Below are positions 1-5,696 of a DNA stretch of 6,742 bases, piece after piece. The notes below the pieces were generated by a model, which was not told the origin of the DNA, ran no database searches, and was given only the letters and a program-made list of their open reading frames with translations. Where the stretch lies: positions 1 to 6,742 of the forward strand of contig JAGBRG010000257.1 in assembly GCA_017632495.1 (NCBI GenBank), written 5' to 3'. The stretch is from Spirochaetales bacterium (GTDB lineage: Bacteria > Spirochaetota > Spirochaetia > Sphaerochaetales > Sphaerochaetaceae). Positions within the stretch are counted from its first letter, which is position 1; every line of letters starts with the position of its first letter. The translations under genes were made by a program, and so were the position numbers.

Positions 1-1314
1 ACTATTTGCACAGTCTTCTTTGTCAAACCTGGTTAAGGCCGTGTGTAAAAGCCAGTCAGCCAGCATGGTGTCAAAGTAAGGACGACCTGAGTCGATGCCC
101 CAGCGCTTTAAGACCTTACACACTGTCTTGAGGTTCTGCCCGACCAGAGAGAACCTTCCAAGGTTACGGCTGAGGATTAACTTAATCTCATCCGAAGGCT
201 TTAAGACATACCTTGTCTTTGGATCAAAGCTCAGAGCAAGGCTCAAAACATCCGCCTTCATGTCATCTTCGTCGGAAAGCTCAAGCTCCAAAGCCAAAGC
301 AGAACCGTCGGAAAGAGAAGAAAGCTTTTTTTCAAGTTCCGCTGAATTTATCTCAACTGTCTCGCAGGACAGTTCTTCTTCCGTTTCAGCAGGCTCATCC
401 TTTTCCTCAGAGAACTGCATTGTCTGGCTCATCTTCTGGGCAGCTTTGGCAAGAGTCTCCGAGCCAATATTCTTGAAAAGATTCACCCCACTCTGCCAAT
501 CTATGTTGGAAACACTAAAACGATCAAAATCAAGAGAGTCATCGTCAAAGACATCGTCCTTGAGCATGACAAGTTTGTGTGAAAGCTCTATGTGGTCCCG
601 TGCAGCCTCAAGCTTTTCAGAAAGACCTTTTGAAAGAGATCCGATATTTGCATAGACATTATCAAGAGTTCCGTACTCAGACAGAAGCTTTACAGCACCC
701 TTTTCGCCTATTCCGTTGATTCCGGGAACGTTGTCAGAAGAGTCTCCGAGGATTGTCAGATAATCGACTATCTGATTCGGTGCAACGCCGAAGATCTCCA
801 TAACTTCATCTTTGCCGCAAAGGCGGTATTCCTTTTCTCCCTTTCTTGGAGGACGCAGGGCCAGAACATCGTCTCTTACAAGCTGCAACAGGTCCTTATC
901 GCCTGTGACCATCACAGTCTCAAGACCTTCCTTGGAAGCTTTCTTTGCAATGGTTGCGATAATATCATCGGCCTCCATGCCTACTTGCTCAAAGTGAGGA
1001 ATGTGCATCCCGTCAAGAATCGAATCAATGATGGGAATCTGAGAATGAAGATCCTCAGGGGTCTTTTCCCTGTTTGCCTTGTACTGGTCGTACATCTCGT
1101 GTCTGAAAGTCTTTCCCTTGGAGTCCATTGCCACAACAAGGTACTGGGGCCCGTACTGGCGCACAAGACTCATGACGGTGTTGAAAAACCCGTACACAGC
1201 CGAGACATTGTTTCCGTTTTTGTCTTTCAGAGGATTTGTGATGAATGCAAAGTATGAGCGGTAAATCTGGCCGTAGCCGTCAACTATGAATACTCTTTTT
1301 TTATCGTCTGCCAT
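1..1314 (-). CDS. polA: DNA polymerase I, N-terminal part (5' nuclease domain and start of the 3'-5' exonuclease-like domain), cut by the window edge
   Basis: Replication and repair polymerase: removes RNA primers and fills gaps in the cytoplasm. The 438 visible codons read without a break. Residues 1-~290 are the FEN-like 5' nuclease domain. The metal ligands can all be matched to the Taq set: D12 (VDGY), D64 (AMDSKG), E114, D116 and D117 (MEADD), D139 and D141 (GDKD), D191 and D194 (GDSSDN). They are followed by a helix-hairpin-helix (GINGIGEKGA, about 198-207). An acidic linker (about 319-333) leads into the 3'-5' exonuclease fold. There the E. coli D355/E357 pair reads E343/E345 and the D424 position (QNLKYD) is V398 (QNLKTV), so proofreading is probably lost; the remaining ligand lies outside the window. 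The start is fixed: an in-frame TGA lies nine bases upstream and no other early ATG fits the family. There is no Shine-Dalgarno, and TATAAT ends 8 bases before the ATG. The polymerase domain is off the left edge. Confidence 0.96.
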   Translation of the reverse strand, partial: MADDKKRVFIVDGYGQIYRSYFAFITNPLKDKNGNNVSAVYGFFNTVMSLVRQYGPQYLVVAMDSKGKTFRHEMYDQYKANREKTPEDLHSQIPIIDSILDGMHIPHFEQVGMEADDIIATIAKKASKEGLETVMVTGDKDLLQLVRDDVLALRPPRKGEKEYRLCGKDEVMEIFGVAPNQIVDYLTILGDSSDNVPGINGIGEKGAVKLLSEYGTLDNVYANIGSLSKGLSEKLEAARDHIELSHKLVMLKDDVFDDDSLDFDRFSVSNIDWQSGVNLFKNIGSETLAKAAQKMSQTMQFSEEKDEPAETEEELSCETVEINSAELEKKLSSLSDGSALALELELSDEDDMKADVLSLALSFDPKTRYVLKPSDEIKLILSRNLGRFSLVGQNLKTVCKVLKRWGIDSGRPYFDTMLADWLLHTALTRFDKEDCANS

Positions 1315-1322
1315 TTGATGTC

Positions 1323-1328
1323 ATTATA
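1323..1328 (-). promoter_or_regulatory. -10 element TATAAT of the polA promoter, leaderless-type spacing
   Basis: On the minus strand a perfect TATAAT lies 23 bases past the stop of the upstream small gene and 8 bases before the polA ATG. A start site 6-8 bases after the hexamer would fall on or next to the A of ATG. I see no convincing TTGACA at 16-18 bases upstream. The -10 match is direct; promoter activity is inference. Confidence 0.5.
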
Positions 1329-1350
1329 CCCCACATCCGGGTATTTTACA

Positions 1351-1641
1351 TCAGTTGGTTTGGCTTTTGGTCTGTTGCAGTGCTTCGCTTACAGTCTTCT
1401 TTCCGGCTTCGGCCGCAACGTCCGTCACCTTTTCAACAGTGTTGGTTATGACTTCACCGGCTTTCTCAGTTATGGTGTCCCCTGCTTCCTTGACAACACG
1501 CTGGATATCCTCTCCGCGGACGCTCACTCCGAAAAACTTATTTGAGACATCCGGAAAGAAGATGAAGATGATGAAGAAACTGAGGACGGCGATAAGAAGC
1601 GCCCATAGAAAACCTGTTAACTTACGTACACCTTTTGCCAT
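1351..1641 (-). CDS. Small membrane-anchored protein of unknown function with a charged helical tail
   Basis: Not a family I recognise. The protein has 96 residues from the chosen ATG. A basic N-terminus (MAKGVRK) is followed by a very hydrophobic span at about residues 10-29 (LWALLIAVLSFFIIFIFF). After it comes a polar tail whose last ~50 residues are rich in V, T, E, K and A with roughly heptad spacing (TEKAGEVITNTVEKVTDVAAEAGKK split over residues ~54-80), likely a long amphipathic helix or coiled coil resembling YtxH/apolipoprotein-type tails. The positive residues before the span predict an N-in, tail-out single-pass protein. It lies between the terminator of the exported-protein gene and polA, with 36 bases to polA. 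No Shine-Dalgarno is present. A TTG at 1659 could extend it by six residues, but it also lacks an RBS and lies upstream of the candidate -10, so the ATG at 1641 is preferred. The frame is intact and stops with TGA. Confidence 0.75.
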   Translation of the reverse strand: MAKGVRKLTGFLWALLIAVLSFFIIFIFFPDVSNKFFGVSVRGEDIQRVVKEAGDTITEKAGEVITNTVEKVTDVAAEAGKKTVSEALQQTKSQTN

Positions 1642-1649
1642 ATGCGTTA

Positions 1650-1655
1650 ATTGTA
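1650..1655 (-). promoter_or_regulatory. Extended -10 element (TGTTACAAT) before the small membrane-protein gene, leaderless-type spacing
   Basis: On the minus strand TACAAT is preceded by TGT, giving the extended -10 form TGn-TACAAT. It ends 8 bases before the ATG at 1641. It follows directly on the U-tract of the preceding terminator, so this gene needs its own promoter. The -35 region would fall inside the terminator stem and has no good TTGACA match, which fits an extended -10 promoter. Confidence 0.5.
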
Positions 1656-1657
1656 AC

Positions 1658-1689
1658 AAAAAAAACGCTGCACGAAAACCATGCAGCGT
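1658..1689 (-). terminator. Rho-independent terminator of the exported-protein gene
   Basis: On the minus strand a perfect 8-bp stem, ACGCTGCA paired with TGCAGCGT (plus-strand arms 1682-1689 and 1665-1672), encloses a 9-base loop and runs into eight T residues. It starts about 20 bases after the TAA of the gene ending at 1710. Stem, loop and T-tract are all classic. Confidence 0.9.
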
Positions 1690-1709
1690 CTGTAAGGATT
1701 ATCAAGCTC

Positions 1710-2291
1710 TTAGAACAGTGCGATTCCGACTGTCATACCGAGCTTGGCATCCTTCCAACCGTCCTTGACGCACTGGAAGAGGTCTCCCCAGTTACCCTCT
1801 GAGATTGAAGTCTTTGAAGGAAGTGTTGCATAAGCTCCGACTGTGAGGCTTCCGATAAGGAAATCAACACCTGCGTTCAGGTCAAAGCATGCATCCTTGA
1901 ACTGGCTGAACTCTGAAACTGCTTTGTTGACGTTTCCGAATGAAAGAACTTTGTTGTTGAAATCATACTGATACTCATATCCGAGACCGGCCTTGATTCT
2001 GAGGAAGAAAAGATCCAAAGCAAGGTTTGCGGATGCGATTCCGCCGATTGTCTTGTTCTCAGGCTGATACATGACCTTTCCGTCAATAGCCAGGAATGCA
2101 AGCTTCATCTCAACATCGCCGCCGAATGAAATCTTGTCGATGGAAAACTTGTCAACGATCTCACGAGCCTCATCAACCTTGTAGTCAGATGATGCTGCGA
2201 CACCGACTGTAAAATCAAACATTCCTCTTGATGCGAAAATGCAGCAGGGAACGATAACTGCGATAAGAAGTGCAATAGCTATTTTCTTCAT
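1710..2291 (-). CDS. Exported outer-membrane beta-barrel-like protein, unknown function
   Basis: A 193-residue protein with a clear Sec signal peptide: MKK, a hydrophobic core to about residue 19, then a likely signal peptidase I site after A20 (IFA|S). The cysteines at 16-17 do not form a good lipobox because a proline precedes them. The mature part alternates polar and hydrophobic residues in strand-like stretches with many glycines and aromatics (FDFTVGVAAS, FGGDVEMKLAFLAIDGKV, LFFLRIKAGLGYEYQY, LTVGAYATLP) and ends GMTVGIALF. A C-terminal phenylalanine on a final strand is typical of proteins inserted by the BAM machinery. This suggests a small 8-strand barrel, as in many uncharacterised spirochaete proteins. 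The start is supported by an RBS (AGGAG, nine bases before ATG). The gene ends in its own terminator and so is probably monocistronic or the last gene after nadE. Substrate or role cannot be told from sequence. Confidence 0.82.
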   Translation of the reverse strand: MKKIAIALLIAVIVPCCIFASRGMFDFTVGVAASSDYKVDEAREIVDKFSIDKISFGGDVEMKLAFLAIDGKVMYQPENKTIGGIASANLALDLFFLRIKAGLGYEYQYDFNNKVLSFGNVNKAVSEFSQFKDACFDLNAGVDFLIGSLTVGAYATLPSKTSISEGNWGDLFQCVKDGWKDAKLGMTVGIALF

Positions 2292-2300
2292 GCAATAATT

Positions 2301-2305
2301 CTCCT
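2301..2305 (-). promoter_or_regulatory. Ribosome binding site of the exported-protein gene (AGGAG)
   Basis: On the minus strand AGGAG lies nine bases before the ATG at 2291 (AGGAG-AATTATTGC-ATG). It contrasts with the three minus-strand genes here that have no RBS. Confidence 0.7.
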
Positions 2306-2334
2306 ATAAGTTCGATATGGTTAGTTTCTCTTGT

Positions 2335-2373
2335 CCGTTTGTTCAGACACAATCACAAACAAAACGGTTTTTT
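2335..2373 (+). repeat. Inverted repeat with T-tract in the nadE/exported-protein gap
   Basis: On the plus strand CCGTTT-GTT (2335-2343) pairs with AAC-A-AAACGG (2358-2367) with one bulged A, around a ~14-base loop, and is followed by six T. It reads as a rho-independent terminator on the plus strand, yet no plus-strand gene ends here. On the minus strand, where both neighbours are transcribed, the hairpin has no U-tract. It may stop antisense transcription, act as an operator or stabilise an mRNA end. I see no better terminator for nadE in this 99-base gap. Confidence 0.4.
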
Positions 2374-2390
2374 AAAGGTTACAACTTTTT

Positions 2391-4295
2391 TTAGTTTTCT
2401 GCAAAAGATTCCTCAAGCTCAACCTGCCAGATTCTTACGCTGGCATCACTTGGCATTCGCCAGTCACCTCTCGGAGAGAGCGATACGGAACCGATTTTAG
2501 GTCCGTCAGGAAGACACGAGCGCTTGAACTGCTGGGAGAAGAATCTTCTGTAGAACGTCTTGAGCCACTTCTCTATGGTCTTATTGTCATAGCGGCCCTC
2601 GAATGCATAGCAGGCCAGCCTGTAGACCTTTGACGGAGAGCTTCCCCACCTCAGAACATGATAGATGAAGAAATCATGAAGCTCATACGGGCCCACAAGG
2701 TCCTCGGTCTCCTGCTTGCCGGGAATAAGCTCGGGACTTATCGGGGTGCCCATGACGGAAAGAAGGATTGCCGAAAGCTCGCTGTCGTCCGTTGTTTTGG
2801 CACAGTGTCCCACAAGATGTCTGACAAGAGTCTTGGGAACGCCTGCATTGACACCGTACATGGACATATGGTCGCCGTTGTATGTTGCCCATCCAAGAGC
2901 CAGCTCCGAAAGGTCTCCTGTTCCCACCACAATTCCGTTCACCTTGTTGGCAATGTCCATGAGAACCTGGGTCCTCTCACGGGCCTGGGCGTTCTCATAT
3001 GTGGTGTCATACAGATCCGGGTCCTGGCCGATGTCCTCAAAGTGCTGCATCACAGCCTTCTTGATATCCACAATCTCGAGGGTGCAGCCAAGGCGCTCGA
3101 CCATAGCCATTGCGTTGGTTTTGGTGCGCTCTGTGGTGCCGAAACACGGCATGGTCACGCAGATTATGCCTTTTCTGTCCAAGCCAAGGGAATCGAATGC
3201 ACGCACTGTGACAAGAAGAGCAAGCGTTGAATCAAGGCCTCCTGAGATTCCGATGACGGCATTTTTGCATCCGATGTGGCGAAGTCTCTGTCTCAAGCCC
3301 ATGCTCTGAAGGTTCAGAATCTCTTCGGACCTTGCGCTTCTCTGCTTTCCGTCCTCAGGAACAAACGGCATAGGCTCGACTTTGCGGCTGAGACTTGTTT
3401 CACCAAGCTCGATATCAAAGCCGATGTAGCGGTACTGCTTGTCGTTGGTTGTCACAAAGGTATTTCTGAGCCTTCTTTCGTGCTCAAGGTGCTCAAGGTC
3501 AATCTCTGTAATCAGAAGATCGTCCGTCTTCATGCGGCTTGAAGCAAGCGTCTTGCCGTTCTCACAGATCTGGTTGTTTCCTGAAAACACGAGGTCTGTG
3601 GTGCTTTCACCCTCACCTGCATCCGAATAGACATAGGCAGAGATCAGTCGGGCACTCTGACCTTCAATCAGGTTGTATCTGTATGCAGCCTTTCCGACAA
3701 ACTCGTCGCTTGCACTGACGTTGGCAATGACTGTAGCTCCGTTTATGGCATGGTTTACGCTAGGCGGATTGGGTACCCACAAATCCTCGCAGACTTCGCA
3801 GGCCAGTCTGAAATAAGGCATCTGGTTGCATGTGAAAATCAGCTTTCCACCCATGACCACCTGCTGGTCTCCGAACTCCACAAGCTCCTCGTTGGGAAGG
3901 GCCGGAGAGAACCATCTCTGCTCATAGTATTCAAGGTAGTTGGGGATGTTGATCTTTGGAACAATTCCCAGAACACGTCCTGCCGAGGCCACAATCGCGC
4001 AGTTGTGAAGTTTGCCGCGAAGCTCTACCGGAGCCCCGAAGACAACAACCATGTTGCGCGGAACCTTGGAAGCGACCGTGACCGCACAGTCCTGTGCGCT
4101 GGACAAAAGAGCCTGCTGCAGAAACAGATCCTGACAGGTATAGCCTGTGATGCAGAGCTCCGGGAGGACAAGAAGGTGAACCCCTTCTTCATGTGCCCTT
4201 CTGACAAGTGAAAGAATCCTGTCAGCGTTGTACTTACAGTCCGCAACCTTGATTGAAGGTGTGGCTGTGGCTACCTTTATGAAACCGTGTGTCAT
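2391..4295 (-). CDS. nadE: Glutamine-dependent NAD+ synthetase
   Basis: Last step of NAD biosynthesis in the cytoplasm: nicotinic acid adenine dinucleotide + ATP + glutamine gives NAD+. It is a two-domain protein of 634 residues, the normal length for the glutamine-using form. Residues ~5-270 are a nitrilase-type glutaminase with its catalytic triad visible: E46 (LPELCITGYT), K114 (PKINIPNY) and the nucleophile C169 (CEVCEDLW). Residues ~325-634 are the synthetase, with the ATP pyrophosphatase P-loop SGGLDS at 351-356, ENAQARERTQ at 434-443 and GTGDLSELALGW at 458-469. The C-terminal SLSPRGDWRMPSDA and the N-terminal GFIKVATATP also fit the family, so the protein is complete and its start well placed. 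An in-frame TGA 16-18 bases upstream blocks any longer form. No Shine-Dalgarno precedes the ATG; TACAAT ends seven bases before it. It is divergent from bioY with 109 bases between them. Confidence 0.98.
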   Translation of the reverse strand: MTHGFIKVATATPSIKVADCKYNADRILSLVRRAHEEGVHLLVLPELCITGYTCQDLFLQQALLSSAQDCAVTVASKVPRNMVVVFGAPVELRGKLHNCAIVASAGRVLGIVPKINIPNYLEYYEQRWFSPALPNEELVEFGDQQVVMGGKLIFTCNQMPYFRLACEVCEDLWVPNPPSVNHAINGATVIANVSASDEFVGKAAYRYNLIEGQSARLISAYVYSDAGEGESTTDLVFSGNNQICENGKTLASSRMKTDDLLITEIDLEHLEHERRLRNTFVTTNDKQYRYIGFDIELGETSLSRKVEPMPFVPEDGKQRSARSEEILNLQSMGLRQRLRHIGCKNAVIGISGGLDSTLALLVTVRAFDSLGLDRKGIICVTMPCFGTTERTKTNAMAMVERLGCTLEIVDIKKAVMQHFEDIGQDPDLYDTTYENAQARERTQVLMDIANKVNGIVVGTGDLSELALGWATYNGDHMSMYGVNAGVPKTLVRHLVGHCAKTTDDSELSAILLSVMGTPISPELIPGKQETEDLVGPYELHDFFIYHVLRWGSSPSKVYRLACYAFEGRYDNKTIEKWLKTFYRRFFSQQFKRSCLPDGPKIGSVSLSPRGDWRMPSDASVRIWQVELEESFAEN

Positions 4296-4302
4296 GGTTC
4301 GA

Positions 4303-4308
4303 ATTGTA
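4303..4308 (-). promoter_or_regulatory. -10 element TACAAT of the nadE promoter, leaderless-type spacing
   Basis: On the minus strand TACAAT (within GATATACAATTC) ends seven bases before the nadE ATG, with no purine-rich RBS between or upstream. Transcription would start at or within a base or two of the ATG. The -35 position is weak (TGTTCA at 17 bases) and overlaps the palindrome at 4319-4330. Confidence 0.5.
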
Positions 4309-4318
4309 TATCAAAGCC

Positions 4319-4330
4319 GTTCATATGAAC
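4319..4330. promoter_or_regulatory. Perfect 12-bp palindrome, possible operator in the nadE-bioY gap
   Basis: GTTCATATGAAC is its own reverse complement. It lies 11-22 bases upstream of the nadE -10, over the likely -35 region, and about 44 bases upstream of the bioY -10. That position suits a repressor of nadE. It does not resemble the BirA operator (TTGTAAACC arms). A 12-bp palindrome can arise by chance, and no regulator is identified. Confidence 0.3.
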
Positions 4331-4373
4331 AGTCTTAGTTATGCAGGCACTACTAATGAAAAAGCGTTTCTGA

Positions 4374-4379
4374 TATAAT
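4374..4379 (+). promoter_or_regulatory. -10 element TATAAT of the biotin transporter operon
   Basis: A perfect TATAAT, preceded by TGA, lies 25 bases before the bioY ATG. This gives a short leader of about 18 bases that includes the RBS GGAG at 4395-4398, six bases before the ATG. No good -35 is seen at 16-18 bases. I found no BirA-type operator and no room for a riboswitch. Confidence 0.55.
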
Positions 4380-4404
4380 CTCAATCACAGTCACGGAGAC
4401 AGAG

Positions 4405-4983
4405 ATGAAAAAGGAAAACCTTTCAAAAAGCATAGTATTTGTGGCACTTTTTGCCGCTATCAGTGCAATCAGCGGCTTTCTGGCCGTTCCTGTTCCGGGA
4501 ACTCCTGTTCCGATTGTTCTTCAGAACATGATGGTTGTTCTAAGCGGAATGCTTCTGGGCCCTGTTCTGGGAACATTATCAACACTTCTTTTTGTTGTAG
4601 CCGGAATTCTCGGACTTCCGATTCTCTCAGGAGGAACCGGTGGCTTTGCCAAACTGATGAGCCCCACCGGAGGCTTCATCGTAGGCTATGTCATTTCATC
4701 TCTTGTCGCAGGTCTGATTCTGGGAAGACCCATGTACGGAAAGAAAGTCTCCATAGTTAAAACAATAGTTGCAGCCTTTACGGGCTTTGTCGTGATGTAC
4801 ATTCCGGGAATCCTTCACTTCATGAACATCATGGACGCGGACCTTAAGGAGTCTTTGATGCTCTGTATTCTTCCATATCTTCCCGGCGACCTTCTCAAGT
4901 TGATTCTCTGTGTCCTGCTTTCAGTGGCACTCAGATCCTCCGTGGCATCCTTTGTATTCGGAGATGATGCCGAAGATGATTGA
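4405..4983 (+). CDS. bioY: Biotin ECF transporter S component BioY
   Basis: Integral membrane protein that binds biotin for uptake by an energy-coupling-factor (ECF) transporter. Its 192 residues match the usual BioY length. About six membrane spans are visible. Family motifs are VPGTPVPIVLQN at 30-41, the LSGMLLGP turn at 47-53, the glycine-rich loop from GILGLPILSGGTGG (67-80) to SPTGGFIVGY (86-95), and the C-terminal YLPGDLLK at 158-165 before the last helix. The start has a good RBS (GGAG, six bases upstream). Its stop overlaps the start of the ATPase gene by eight bases, and ecfT follows, so this is a dedicated bioY-ATPase-EcfT operon of the BioMNY kind. No biotin synthesis genes are seen here, so the locus reads as biotin scavenging. 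Confidence 0.96.
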   Translation: MKKENLSKSIVFVALFAAISAISGFLAVPVPGTPVPIVLQNMMVVLSGMLLGPVLGTLSTLLFVVAGILGLPILSGGTGGFAKLMSPTGGFIVGYVISSLVAGLILGRPMYGKKVSIVKTIVAAFTGFVVMYIPGILHFMNIMDADLKESLMLCILPYLPGDLLKLILCVLLSVALRSSVASFVFGDDAEDD

Positions 4984-5695
4984 AGTCAGAAACCTCTGTA
5001 AGTACTTCAGAAACTCTGATTCTCTCATCACCAAGGCTCTTGATGACATAAACCTTGTTATCCCTGACGGACAGTGCGTCCTGATAGCAGGTGCAAACGG
5101 CTCGGGAAAAAGTCTTCTCATGAGGCTTATTGCAAAACTGGAAAAGCCGACCAAAGGCAGCGTCGAGACATCGGAGGACGTAGGTCTGGTCTTTCAGGAT
5201 GCAGATGCCCAGATTCTTGCCGACACACCGCTTGAGGATGTCATGTTCGGCCTGAGAAGAAACAAAAAGCTATCCAAAGACGAGGCAAAGGCCAAGGCAT
5301 TGAAGGCTCTGAGTGACGTAGGTCTTTCCGATAAGGCAAACAGTCCGTCCCACTTTCTCTCAGGAGGTGAGAAAAGGCGCCTTGCCGTGGCATCCGTCAT
5401 GGCTCTGGGAAGAAAAATCCTCATACTGGATGAGGTGTACATCAATCTTGATTAACCCGGCGTCAGATCCGTCAACCAGCTGATAGAGCGCCTTAGGAAA
5501 GAGGGGCTGACTATAATCATCCTCTCCCATGAGCTTGAAAAGTGCATGGGCCTCTGCGACAGGTTCGTAGTACTGTCTGAAGGTAAAATAGTTTTTGACG
5601 AAAGCCCGGCTCTTGCCCTGAAACAGGACCTTGAGAAATGGGGAATCAGAAATCCTGCTAAGGACGGAGATCCCGGATCTCTTGTTTGGAGATAG
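4976..5695 (+). pseudogene. bioM: ECF transporter ATPase (BioM/CbiO-like) interrupted by an in-frame TAA at codon 160
   Basis: ATP-binding subunit that would drive BioY through EcfT at the cytoplasmic face. The full frame is 239 codons, normal for this family. Walker A is GANGSGKS at 39-46, the Q-loop Q74 (LVFQDAD), the signature LSGGEKRR at 128-135, Walker B ILILDE ending D152-E153, and the D-loop NLD at 157-159. Codon 160 (5453-5455) is TAA, where relatives as I recall them have NLDYPG; TAT or TAC to TAA is one base. The frame then continues with PGVRSVNQLIE, the H-loop H185 (IIILSHELE) and a typical tail to TAG at 5693-5695, one base before ecfT. The near-invariant proline after Walker B (DEP) is V154. 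Translation stopping at the TAA gives 159 residues without the H-loop, expected inactive. Stop usage elsewhere (nadE ends TAA) argues against a recoded TAA. The ATG at 4976 gives the family start MIEVRNLCKYF; ATGs at 4964 and 4967, nearer GGAG, are alternatives. It could be a real nonsense mutation, a sequence error or a read-through stop. Confidence 0.85.
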
Positions 5696-5696
5696 A

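Noticed and set aside
95..655. Long plus-strand open frame, serine-rich
   Set aside because: Lies antisense inside polA; its low-complexity serine-rich protein is the mirror of acidic and leucine-rich polA codons, and it has no RBS.
2225..2245. Lipoprotein signal (CC at residues 16-17) in the exported protein
   Set aside because: Proline precedes the first cysteine and the lipobox consensus is not met; a signal peptidase I site after A20 fits better.
2658..3309. Two overlapping plus-strand open frames of ~190 residues
   Set aside because: Both are antisense to the conserved synthetase domain of nadE and resemble no family.
4296..4404. Biotin-related riboswitch or BirA operator in front of bioY
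   Set aside because: The leader after the -10 is only ~18 bases and no TTGTAAACC-type arms are present.
4910..4975. Upstream start for the ATPase gene
   Set aside because: It would add 22 residues read from inside bioY; the family start MIEVRNL begins at 4976.
5453..5455. TAA reassigned as a sense codon in this genome
   Set aside because: nadE and the exported-protein gene both end with TAA at the expected family or terminator-supported end, so TAA works as a stop here.
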